Below, in pieces: positions 1 to 12,000 of a DNA stretch of 64,000 nucleotides. The notes under the pieces were generated by a model, which saw nothing but the letters and a program-made list of their open reading frames with translations, was not told the origin of the DNA and did no database searches. Where the stretch lies: positions 61,751,900 through 61,815,899 of the forward strand of contig OZ020268.1 in the NCBI GenBank assembly GCA_963971225.1, given 5' to 3'. Positions within the stretch are counted from its first letter, which is position 1. Each line of letters starts with the position of its first letter. The translations under genes and the position numbers were made by a program. The stretch comes from Melieria omissa. Taxonomy: Eukaryota > Arthropoda > Insecta > Diptera > Ulidiidae.

Positions 1-401
1 GATAAGCTTTGTGAACCTTATGAATAAACATGCAAAAATATAACTTTTGACAACTATTTTACCAGCTTGGAACACAAAGCTTGCTATCAAAAAAATTGAT
101 TTGTGTTGGCACAATGTAATTTCCTTGTTAAGAGAAAAAAAGAAGTCATAAGCAGCATTTTCGGATTTCGAAAAATCTCAACTTTAGTATGTTATGTGCC
201 AAAGAAAAATAATCAACAATGCACCATTCAACGGAAGTTGATGCCGAAAATCAAAATAAGCCACAGATAAATCTCTTCTACAACGCAACGAAAGGTTGCA
301 ACGAGCATTCTAAAAAGCCTGTTATTTGCATGACTTGTGTTCAAAATCAAGAAATAAATTTGGTTTTTGTAAAAATTGTTATTTTTTTTATTGCATTTTG
401 A
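1..401 (+). pseudogene. piggyBac-type transposase, C-terminal remnant (copy A)
   Basis: The fragment encodes the second half of a DDD piggyBac transposase in broken frames. The second catalytic Asp is visible in ITFDNYFTS (codon at 49-51). From 219 one frame reads through KPQINLFYNATKG, the family block just before the third catalytic Asp, and then jumps directly to CNEHSKKPVICMTC, which belongs to the C-terminal Cys-rich domain. The third Asp and the intervening region are therefore missing, so the protein could not be catalytic. The break is shared by all copies in the window and predates their multiplication. Confidence 0.75.
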
Positions 402-523
402 ATTATTACAGGCATATATGTAAAAAATACGAATACGAATACAAAAAATGAGCTTTTTCCATATAGTGACTCTAAGTCACTACATGGTACTTTATGTTAC
501 AAAATAATGTGGTACTAATAGGG
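1..523 (+). mobile_element. piggyBac-like element copy A, 3' part (5' part outside window)
   Basis: This is the right end of the same element seen complete at 16973-18577. It finishes with GTGGTACTAATAGGG at 509-523, the inverted terminal repeat, followed by TTAA at 524-527 and then by satellite. It includes the inverted motif AGTGAC..GTCACT near 464-482 that also lies inside the other copies. The left end is cut by the window edge. Its coding remnant reads KKPVICMTC like copies C and E, not KKTVIGMTC like B and D. Confidence 0.85.
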
Positions 524-3500
524 TTAATAATATTATGCCTTATTATTTAGCTAGACTCGTATGCTTTCTATAATGGTATCAATCATCCTTCTTACCCCAA
601 GGTTCGAAAGCAAATCGATTTGGAACGGTGACTTTGAAAAAATTGCTACTTGGGTGCAACCACTAAAATGCTCGTCAACACCAAATGCATAAGTGCATAT
701 TAATAATTGACCCCTTAAAATTTAGCCAGAGTCTTATGCTTTCTATATTGGTCCCTAACTTTTCATTATCCTTCTGGAATAATGAGCATATCGATGCGCA
801 AGGATAACATTGAAAAACTGCCTATTACAAAATACACACTCACCACTAAAGTGCTTATAGATTCCAAACGGTATGGGTTACGTTAATAAAAAACCCCTTC
901 AAATGTAGCTAGAGATTGCAGCTTTATCAAATTAAGTCAATAATTTGATTACTATTCGGCAATCATGAACAGATCGATGCGCAAGAGTGACATTAAATGG
1001 CTGCCTACTGCAAAATGAATAAAATGCTTGTAAAATATGATGATTCTAGGTTTATAGAAAAAATAATAACCTTAAAACCTAGCTGGAGTTTTGAGCTTTC
1101 ATAAATGGGGTCAACCTTCGCGCTATCTCAAATAATGCTGGAGAATTTCGTTGTGGAAAAGTGATGTCGACCACATGATACATCTATATAAGGGGTGCCC
1201 AAAATCTTCTTATGGAAAAGCGAAAACCAATACATGTAAAGTTGCCCAAAAAAATGCAAACAAATTATTTCATTAATTGAATTAGTTGAAAGCACATTGT
1301 GCATTTCGCTTGACCCTTAAAATTATAAGTGAAAAAATATAATGTTCCCATTTGTTATTGCCGAAAGGCCAACCAATCGCCAACACAAAAAAAGCATACA
1401 CACAAAAACTACAACAACAAAAGCATCTAATTTTTTCATACATACAATTTTTTTTCCCCCACACGTGTTGCTTCGTTGCTGTCAGAACAACGACTAATTG
1501 AAAGAATGCACCTCTGATCTATATAACCAATCAAATGCTTGTGGAACCTAAGTACGCACAATCACTTTAATCAAAATGGCGTCAAAGTTAAGCCAGAGTG
1601 ACCACCTTTCACCAATTTGGTAAATAAAAAAAATATCCCACAGGCAGCATGATCGAAATTATGGCTGTTAAATCTCGACCCGTTAACGGATTTTAATAAT
1701 ATTATGCCTTATTATTTAGCTAGACTCGTATGCTTTCTATAATGGTATCAATCATCCTTCTATACCCCAAGGTTCGAAAGCAAATCGATTTGGAACGGTG
1801 ACTTTGAAAAAATTGGTTCTTGGGTGCAACCACTAAAATGCTTGTCAACACCAAATGCATAAGTGCCTATTAATAATTGACCCCTTAAAATTTAGCCAGA
1901 GTCTTATGCTTTCTATATTGGTCCCTAACTTTTCATTATCCTTCAGGAGTAATGAGCATATCGATGCGCAAGGATAACATTGAAAAACTGCCTATTACAA
2001 AATACACACTCACCACTAAAGTGCTTATAGATTCCAAACGGTACGGGTTATGTTAATAAAAAACTCCTTAAAATGTAGCTAGAGATTGCAGATTTATCAA
2101 ATTAAATCAATAATTTGATTACTATTCGGCAATCATGAACAGATCGATGCGCAAGAGTGACATTAAATGGCTGCCTACTGCAAAGTCGATAAAATGCTTG
2201 TAAAATATGATGATTCTAGGTTTATAGAAAAAATAATAACCTTAAAACCTAGCTGGAGTTTTGAGCTTTCATAAATGGGGTCAATCTTCTCGCTATCTCA
2301 AATAATGTAGGAGAATTTCGTTGTGGAAAAGTGATATCGACCACATGATACATCTATATCAGGGGTGCCCAAAATCTTCTTATGGAAAAGCAACAAACAA
2401 TACATGTAAAGTTGCCCAAAAAAATTCAAACAAATTATTTAATTAATTGAATTAGTTGAAAGCACATTGTGCATTTCGCTTGACCCTTAAAATTATAAGT
2501 GAAAAAAATATAATGTTCCCATTTGTCATTGCCGGAAGGCCAACCAATCGCCAAAACAAAAACTACAACAACAAAAGCATCTAATTTTGTTTCATACTTA
2601 CAATTTCTTGAGGCAACAAAACAAAAATCCGCGCAGCCCCCACACGTGTTGCTTCGTTGCTGTCACAACAACGACTTATTGAAAGAATGCACCTCTGATC
2701 TATATAACCAATCAATTGCTTGTGGAACCTAAGTACGCACAATCACTTTAATCAAAATGGCGTCAAAATTAAGCCAGAGTGACCACCTTTCACCAATTTG
2801 GAAATTATGGCTGTTAAATCTCGACCCGTTAACGGATTTTAATAATATTATGCCTTATTATTTAGCTAGACTCGTATGCTTTCTATAATGGTATCAATCA
2901 TCCTTCTATACCCCAAGGTTCGAAAGCAAATCGATTAGGAACGGTGACTTTCAAAAAATTTGTTCTTGGGTGCAACCAATAAAATGCTTGTCAACACCAA
3001 ATGCATAAGTGCATATTAATAATTGACCCCTTAAAATTTAGCGAGAGTCTTACGCTTTCTATATTGGTCCCTAACTTTTCATTATCCTTCAGGAATAATG
3101 AGCATATCGATGCGCAAGGATCAAATTGAAAAACTAACTATTACAAAATACACACTCACCACTAAAGTGCTTATAGATTCCAAACGGTATGGGTTACGTT
3201 AATAAAAAACCCCTTAAAATGTAGCTAGAGATTGCAGCCTTATCAAATTAAATCAATAATTTGATTACTATTCGGCAGTCATGAACAGATCGATGCGCAA
3301 GAGTGACATTAAATGGCTGCAACAAAAAAGCATACACACAAAAACTACAACAACAAAAGCATCTAATTTTTTTCATACATACAACTTCTTGAGGCAACAA
3401 AACAAAAATCCGCGCAGCCCCCACACGTGTTGCTTCGTTGCAGTCACAACAACGACTGATTGAAAGAATGCACCTCCGATCTATATAACCAATCAAATGC

Positions 3501-4862
3501 TTGTGGTACCTAAGTACGCACAATCACTTTAATCAAAATGGCGTCAAAATTAAGCCAGAGTGACCACCTTTCACCAATTTGGTAAATAAAAAAAATATCC
3601 CACCGGCAGCATGATCGAAATTATGGCTGTTAAATCTCGACCCGTTAACGGATTTTAATAATATTATGCCTTATTATTTAGCTAGACTCGCATGCTTTCT
3701 ATAATGGTATCAATCATCCTTCTATACCCCAAGGTTCGAAAGCAAATAGATTTGGAACGGTGACTTTCAAAAAATTGCTACTTGGGCGCAACCACTAAAA
3801 TGCTTGTCAACACCAAATGCATAAGTGCATATTAATAATTGACCCCTTAAAATTTAGCTAGGGTCTTATGCTTTCTATATTGGTCCATAACGTTTCATTA
3901 TCCTTCTGGAATAATGAGCATATCGATGCGCAAGGATAACATTGAAAAACTGCCTATTACAAACTACACACTCACCACTAAAGTGCTTATAGATTCCAAA
4001 CGGTATGGGTTACGTTAATAAAAAACCCCTTAAAATATAGCTAGAGATTGCAGCCTTATCAAATTAAATCAATAATTTGATTACTATTCGGCAATCATGA
4101 ACAGATCGATGCGCAAGAGTGACATTAAATGGCTGCGTACTGCAAAATCGATAATATGCGTGTAAAATATGATGATTCTAGGTTTATAGAAAAAATAATA
4201 ACCTTAAAACCTAGCTGGAGTTTTGAGCTTTCATAAATTGGGGTCAATCTTCTCGCTATCTCAAATAATGCAGGAGAATTTCCTTGTGGAAAATTGATAT
4301 CGACCACATGATACATCTATATCAGGGGTGCCCAAAATCTTCTTATGGAAAAGCAAAAACCAATACATGTAAAGTTACCCACAAAAATGCAAACAAATTA
4401 TTTAATTAATTGAATTAGTTGAAAGCACATTGTGCATTTCGCTTGACCCTGAAAATTATAAGTGAAAAAAATATAATGTTCCCATTTGTCATTGCCGAAA
4501 GGCCAACCAATCGCCACCACACAAAAACTACAACAACAAAAGCATCTAATTTGTTTACATACATACAATTTCTTGAGGCAACAAAACAAAAATCCGCGCA
4601 GCCCCCACACGTGTTGCTTCGTTGCTGTCACAACAACGACTGATTGAAAGAATGCACCTCTGATCTATATAACCAATCAAATGCTTGTGGAACCTAAGTA
4701 CGCACAATCACTTTAATCAAAATGGCGTCAAAATTAAGCCAGAGTGACCACCTTTCACCAATTTGGTAAATAAAAAAAATATCCCACCGGCAGCATGATC
4801 GAAATTATGGCTGTTTAATCTCGACCCGTTAACGGATTTTAATAATATTATGCCTTATTATT

Positions 4863-5038
4863 TAGCTATACTCGTATGCTTTCTATAATGGTATCAATCA
4901 TCCTTCTATACCCCAAGGTTCGAAAGCAAATCGATTTGGAACTGTGACATTGAAAAAATTGCTTCTTGGGTGCAACCACTAAAATGCTTGTCAACACCAA
5001 ATGCATAAGTGCATATTAATAATTGACCCCTTAAAATT
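4863..5038 (+). repeat. satellite sub-repeat a (reference unit), 176 bp
   Basis: First of three alignable internal sub-repeats in the reference unit. It starts with TAGC, has ATCGAT 67 bp downstream at 4930, then GTGACATTGAAAAAATTGC (cf. GATAACATTGAAAAACTGCC in b), then CCACTAAAATGCTTGT, and ends in GACCCCTTAAAATT. Sub-repeats b and c repeat this order of blocks. Confidence 0.8.
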
Positions 5039-5221
5039 TAGCCACAGTTTTATGCTTTCTTTATTGGTCCCTAACTTTTCATTATCCTTCAGGAGTAATG
5101 AGCATATCGATGCGCAAGGATAACATTGAAAAACTGCCTATTACAAAATACACACTCACCACTAAAGTGCTTATAGATTCCAAACGGTATGGGTTACGTT
5201 AATAAAAAACCCCTTAAAATG
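5039..5221 (+). repeat. satellite sub-repeat b (reference unit), 183 bp
   Basis: It starts with TAGCCACAG (TAGCCAGAG in most units). ATCGAT lies 67 bp downstream at 5106 and is followed by GCGCAAGGATAACATTGAAA and CTGCCTATTACAAAAT. CCACTAAAGTGCTTATAG corresponds to CCACTAAAATGCTTGT of sub-repeat a, and the end ACCCCTTAAAATG corresponds to GACCCCTTAAAATT. Confidence 0.8.
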
Positions 5222-5395
5222 TAGCTAGAAATTGCAGCTTTATCAAATTAAATCAATAATTTGATTACTATTCGGCAATCATGAACAGATCGATGCGCAA
5301 GAGTGACATTAAATGGCTGCCTACTGCAAAATCGATAAAATGCTTGTAAAATATGATGATTCTAGGTTTATAGAAAAAATAATAACCTTAAAACC
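5222..5395 (+). repeat. satellite sub-repeat c (reference unit), 174 bp
   Basis: It starts with TAGCTAGA. ATCGAT is again exactly 67 bp downstream (5289), followed by GCGCAAGAGTGACATTAAAT and CTGCCTACTGCAAAAT, nearly the same words as in b. A block AAAATGCTTGT follows, as in a. The end reads AACCTTAAAACC. Confidence 0.8.
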
Positions 5396-5918
5396 TAGCT
5401 GGAGTTTTGAGCTTTCATAAATGGGGTCAATCTTCTCGCTATCTCAAATAATGCAGGAAAATTTCGTTGTGGAAAAGTGATATCGACCACATGATACATC
5501 TATATCAGGGGTGCCCAAAATCTTCTTATGGAAAAGCAAACACCAATACATGTAAAGTTGCCCAAAAACATGCAAACAAATTATTTAATTAATTGAATTA
5601 GTTGAAAGCACATTGTGCATTTCGCTTGACCCTTAAAATTATAAGTGAAACAAATATAATGTTCCCATTTGTCATCGCCGAAAGGCCAACCAATCGCCAC
5701 CACACAAAAACTACAACAACAAAAGCATCTAATTTGTTTACATACATACAATTTCTTGAGGCAACAAAACAAAAATCCGCGCAGCCCCCACACGTGTCGC
5801 TTCGTTGCTGTCACAACAACGACTGATTGAAAGAATGCACCTCTGATCTATATAACCAATCAAATGCTTGTGGAACCTAAGTACGCACAATCACTTTAAT
5901 CAAAATGGCGTCAAAATT
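5396..5918 (+). repeat. satellite section d (reference unit), 523 bp, about three sub-repeat lengths
   Basis: It starts with TAGCTGGAG, matching the sub-repeat start, and contains GTGATATCGACC, but the rest is hard to align with a-c. The length, 523 bp, is close to three times 174 bp, and an internal GACCCTTAAAATTATAAGTG resembles a sub-repeat boundary, so up to three eroded sub-repeats may be present. It holds a CAA-rich run, an E-box-like CACACGTG, and CTATATAACCAATC. Confidence 0.55.
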
Positions 5919-6045
5919 AAGCCAAAGTGACACCCTTTCACCAGTTTGGTAAATAAAAAAAATATCCCACCGGCAGCATGATCGAAATTATGGCTGTTTA
6001 ATCTCGACCCGTTAACGGATTTTAATAATATTATGCCTTATTATT
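5919..6045 (+). repeat. satellite section e (reference unit), 127 bp
   Basis: It begins AAGCCAAAG here (AAGCCAGAG in most units), a one-base variant of the sub-repeat start TAGCCAGAG, and ends at the next sub-repeat a. It carries the landmark CGTTAACGGA and the TTAA that served as target for piggyBac A-E. It appears to be a shortened sub-repeat (about 127 of 175 bp). Confidence 0.6.
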
Positions 6046-9000
6046 TTGCTATACTCGTATGCTTTCTATAATGGTATCAATCATCCTTCTATACCCTAAG
6101 GTTCGAAAGCAAATCGATTTGGAACTGTGACTTTGAAAAAATTGGTTCTTTGGTGCAACCACTAAAATGCTTGTCAACACCAAATGCATAAGTGCATATT
6201 AATAATTGACCCCTTAAAATTTAGCCACAGTTTTATGCTTTCTATATTGGTCCCTAACTTTTCATTATCCTTCAGGAATAATGAGCATATCGATGCGCAA
6301 GGATAACATTGAAAAACTGCCTATTACAAAATACACACTCACCACTAAAGTGCTTATAGATTCCAAACGGTATGGGTTACGTTAATAAAAAAACCCCTTA
6401 AGATGTAGCTAGAAATTGCAGCTTTATCAAATTAAATCAATAATTTGATTACTATTCGGCAATCATGAACAGATCGATGCGCAAGAGTGACATTAAATGG
6501 CTGCCTACTGCAAAATCGATAAAATGCTTGTGAAATATGATGATTCTAGGTTTATAGAAAAAATAATAACCTTAAAACCTAGCTGGAGTTTTGAGCTTTC
6601 ATAAATGGGGTCAATCTTCTCGCTATCTCAAATAATGCAGGAAAATTTCGTTGTGGAAAAGTGATATCGACCACATGATACATCTATATCAGGGGTGCCC
6701 AAAATCTTCTTATGGAAAAGCAAACACCAATACATGTAAAGTTGCCCAAAAACATGCAAACAAATTATTTAATTAATTGAATTAGTTGAAAGCACATTGT
6801 GCATTTCGCTTGACCCTTAAAATTATAAGTGAAACAAATATATTGTTCCCATTTGTCATCGCCGAAAGGCCAACCAATCGCCACCACAGAAAAACTACAA
6901 CAACAAAAGCATCTAATTTGTTTTCATACATACAATTTCTTGAGGCAACAAAACAAAAATCCGCGCAGCCCCCACACGTGTTGCTTCGTTGCTGTCACAA
7001 CAACGACTGATTGAAAGAATGCACCTCTGATCTATATAACCAATCAAATGCTTGTGGAACCTAAGTACGCACAATCACTTTAATCAAAATGGCGTCAAAA
7101 TTAAGCCAGAGTGACCACCTTTCACCAATTTGGTAAATAAAAAAAATATCCCACCGGCAGCATGATCGAAATTATGGCTGTTTAATCTCGACCCGTTAAC
7201 GGATTTTAATAATATTATGCCTTATTATTTAGCTATACTCGTATGCTTTCTATAATGGTATCAATCATCCTTCTATACCCCAAGGTTCGAAAGCAAATCG
7301 ATTTGGAACTGTGACATTGAAAAAATTGCTTCTTGGGTGCAACCACTAAAATGCTTGTCAACACCAAATGCATAAGTGCATATTAACAATTGACCCCTTA
7401 AAATTTAGCCACAGTTTTATGCTTTCTATATTGGTCCCTAACTTTTTATTGTCCTTCAGGAGTAATGAGCATATCGATGCGCAAGGATAACATTGAAAAA
7501 CTGCCTATTACAAAATACACACTCACAACTAAAGTGCTTATAGATTCCAAACGGTATGGGTTACGTTAATAAAAAACCCCTTAAAATGTAGCTAGAAATT
7601 GCAGCTTTATCAAATTAAATCAATAATTTGATTACTATTCGGCAATCATGAACAGATCGATGCGCAAGAGTGACATTAAATGGCTGCCTACTGCAAAATC
7701 GATAAAATGCTTGTAAAATATGATGATTCTAGGTTTATAGAAAAAATAATAACCTTAAAACCTAGCTGGAGTTTTGAGCTTTCATAAATGGGGTCAATCT
7801 TCTCGCTATCTCAAATAATGCAGGAAAATTTCGTTGTGGAAAAGTGATATCGACCACATGATACATCTATATCAGGGGTGCCCAAAATCTTCTTATGGAA
7901 AAGCAAACACCAATACATGTAAAGTTGCCCAAAAACATGCAAACAAATTATTTAATTAATTGAATTAGTTGAAAGCACATTGTGCATTTCGCTTGACCCT
8001 TAAAATTATAAGTGAAACAAATATATTGTTCCCATTTGTCATCGCCGAAAGGCCAACCAATCGCCACCACACAAAAACTACAACAACAAAAGCATCTAAT
8101 TTGTTTTCATACATACAATTTCTTGAGGCAACAAAACAAAAATCCGCGCAGCCCCCACACGTGTTGCTTCGTTGCTGTCACAACAACGACTGATTGAAAG
8201 AATGCACCTCTGATCTATATAACCAATCAAATGCTTGTGGAACCTAAGTACGCACAATCACTTTAATCAAAATGGCGTCAAAATTAAGCCAGAGTGACCA
8301 CCTTTCACCAATTTGGTAAATAAAAAAAATATCCCACCGGCAGCATGATCGAAATTATGGCTGTTTAATCTCGACCCGTTAACGGATTTTAATAATATTA
8401 TGCCTTATTATTTAGCTATACTCGTATGCTTTCTATAATGGTATCAATCATCCTTCTATACCCCAAGGTTCGAAAGCAAATCGATTTGGAACTGTGACAT
8501 TGAAAAAATTGCTTCTTGGGTGCAACCACTAAAATGCTTGTCAACACCAAATGCATAAGTGCATATTAATAATTGACCCCTTAAAATTTAGCCAGAGTCT
8601 TATGCTTTCTATATTGGTCCCTAACTTTTCATTATCCTTCAGGAGTAATGAGCATATCGATGCGCAAGGATAACATTGAAAAACTGCCAATTACAAAATA
8701 CACACTCACAACTAAAGTGCTTATAGATTCCAAACGGTATGGGTTACGTTAATAAAAAACCCCTTAAAATGTAGCTAGAAATTGCAGCTTTATCAAATTA
8801 AATCAATAATTTGATTACTATTCGGCAATCATGAACAGATCGATGCGCAAGCGTGACATTAAATGGCTGCCTACTGCAAAATCGATAAAATGCTTGTGAA
8901 ATATGATGATTCTAGGTTTATAGAAAAAATAATAACCTTAAAACCTAGCTGGAGTTTTGAGCTTTCATAAATGGGGTCAATCTTCTCGCTATCTCAAATA

Positions 9001-12000
9001 ATGCAGGAAAATTTCGTTGTGGAAAAGTGATATCGACCACATGATACATCTATATCAGGGGTGCCCAAAATCTTCTTATGGAAAAGCAAACACCAATACA
9101 TGTAAAGTTGCCCAAAAAAATGCAAACAAATTATTTCATTAATTGAATTAGTTGAAAGCACATAGTGCATTTCGCTTGACCCTTAAAATTATAAGTGAAA
9201 AAAATATAATGTTCCCATTTGTTATTGCCCAAAGGCCAACCAATCGCCAACACAAAAACGCATACACACAAAAACTACAACAACAAAAGCATCTAATTTT
9301 TTTCATACATACAATTTTTTTTCCCCCACACGTGTTGCTTCGTTGCTGTCAGAACAACGACTAATTGAAAGAATGCACCTCTGATCTATATAACCAATCA
9401 AATGCTTGTGGAACCTAAGTACGCACAATCACTTTAATGAAAATGGCGTCAAAATTAAGCCAAAGTGACCACCTTTCACCAATTTGGTAAATAAAAAAAT
9501 ATCCCACCGCCAGCATGATCGAAATTATGGCTATTAAATCTCGACCCGTTAACGGATTTTAATAATATTATGCCTTATTATTAAGCTAGACTCGTATGCT
9601 TTCTATAATGGTATCAATCATCCTTCGATACCCCAAGGTTCGAAAGCAAATCGATTTGGAACGGTGACTTTGAAAAAATTGGTTCTTGGGTGCAACCAAT
9701 AAAATGCTTGTCAACACCAAATGCATAAGTGCATATTAATAATTGACCCCTTAAAATTTAGCCAGAGTCTTATGCTTTCTATATTGGTCCCTAACTTTTC
9801 ATTATCCTTCAGGAGTAATGAGCATATCGATGCGCAAGGATAACATTGAAAAACTGCCTATTACAAAATACACACTCACCACTAAAGTGCTTATAGATTC
9901 CAAACGGTATGGGCTACGTTAATAAAAAACCCCTAAAAATATAGCTAGAGATTGCAGCCTTATCAAATTAAATCAATAATTTGATTACTATTCGGCAGTC
10001 ATGAACAGATCGATGCGCAAGAGTGACATTAAATGGCTGCCTACTACAAAATCGATAAAATGCGTGTAAAATATGATGATTCTAGGTTTAAATGTAACGT
10101 AATGTAATGTAAAGTTGCCCACAAAAATGCAAACAAATTATTTAATTAATTGAATTAGTTGAAAGCACATTGTGCATTGCGCTTGACCCTTAAAATTATA
10201 AGGGAAAAAAATATAATGTTCCCATTGCCGAAAGGCCAACCAATCGCCAACACAAAAAAGCATAAAAATATGATGATTCTAGGTTCATAGAAAAAATAAT
10301 AACCCTAAAACCTAGCTGGAGTTTTGAGCTTTCATAAATGGGGTCAATCTTCTCGCTATCTCAAATAATGCAGGAGAATTTCGTTGTGGAAATGTGATAT
10401 CGACCACATGATACATCTATATTAGGGGTGCCCCAATACATGTAAGTTGCCCAAAACAATGCAAACAAATTATTTCATTAATTGAATTAGTTGAAAGCAC
10501 ATTGTGCATTTCTGATCTATATAAAAAATCAAATGCTTGTGGTACCTAAGTACGCACAATCACTTTAATCAAAATGGCGTCAAAATTAAGCCAGAGTGAC
10601 CACCTTTCACCAATTTGGTAAATACAAAAAATATCCCACCGGCAGCATGATCGAAATTATGGCTGTTAAATCTCGACCCGTTAACGGATTTTAATAATAT
10701 TATGCCTTATTATTTAGCTAGACTCGTATGCTTCCTATAATGGTATCAATCATCCTTCTATACTCCAAGGTTCGAAAGCAAATCGATTTGGAACGGTGAC
10801 TTTGAAAAAATTGCTACTTGGACGCAACCACTAAAATGCTTGTCAACACCAAATGCATAAGTGCATATTAATAGTTGACCACTTAAAATTTAGCCAGAGT
10901 CTTATGCTTTCTATATTGGTCCCTAACTTTTCATTATCCTTCAGGAATAATGAGCATATCGATGCGCAAGGATAACATTGAAAAACTGCCTATTACAAAA
11001 TACACACTCACCACTAAAGTGCTTATAGATTCCAAACGGTATGGGTTACGTTAATAAAAAACCCCTTAAAATGTAGCTAGAGATTGCAGCTCTATCAAAT
11101 TAAATCAATAATTTGATTGCTATTCGGCAATCATGAACAGATCGATGTGCAAGGGTGACATTAAATGGCTGCCTACTGCAAAGTCGATAAAATGCTTGTA
11201 AAATATGATGATTCTAGGTTTATAGAAAAAATAATAACCCTAAAACCTCGCTGGAGTTTTGAGCTTTCATAAATGGGATCAATCTTCTCGCTATCTCAAA
11301 TAATGCAGGAGAATTTCGTTGTGGAAAAGTGATATCGACCACATGATACATCTATATCAGGGGTGCCCAACATCTTCTTATGGAAAAGCAAACACCAGTA
11401 CATGCAAGTTGCCCAAAAAATGCAAACAAATTATTTAATTAATTAAATTAGTTGCAACAAAAAAGCCTACACACAAAAACTACAACAACAAAACCATCTA
11501 ATTTTTTTCATACATACATTTTCTTGAGGCAACAAAACAAAAATCAGCGCAGCCCCCACACGTGTTGCTTCGTTGCTGTCACAACAACGACTGATTGAAA
11601 GAATGCACCTCTGATCTATATAACCAATCAAATGCTTGTGGTACCTAAGTACGCACAATCACTTTAATCAAAATGGCGTCAAAATTAAGCCAGAGTGACC
11701 ACCTTTCACCAATTTGGTAAATACAAAAAATATCCCACCGGCAGCATGATCGAAATTATGGCTGTTAAATCTCGACCCGTTAACGGATTTTAATAATATT
11801 ATGCCTTATTATTTAGCTAGACTCGTATGCTTCCTATAATGGTATCAATCATCCTTCTATACTCCAAGGTCCGAAAGCAAATCGATTTGGAACGGTGACT
11901 TTGAAAAAATTGCTACTTGGACGCAACCACTAAAATGCTTGTCAACACCAAATGCATAAGTGCATATTAATAGTTGACCACTTAAAATTTAGCCAGAGTC

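Noticed and set aside
1783..1802. GGTTCGAAAGC resembles a tRNA B box
   Set aside because: No cloverleaf, acceptor stem or proper A box can be formed around it, so it is not called a tRNA or a Pol III promoter.
4419..4643. Recurring plus-strand open frame of about 74-80 codons beginning MKAHCAFRLTLKIISE, seen in many units
   Set aside because: It appears because the satellite repeats, is interrupted or shifted in many units, overlaps the low-complexity CAA run, and resembles no protein I know.
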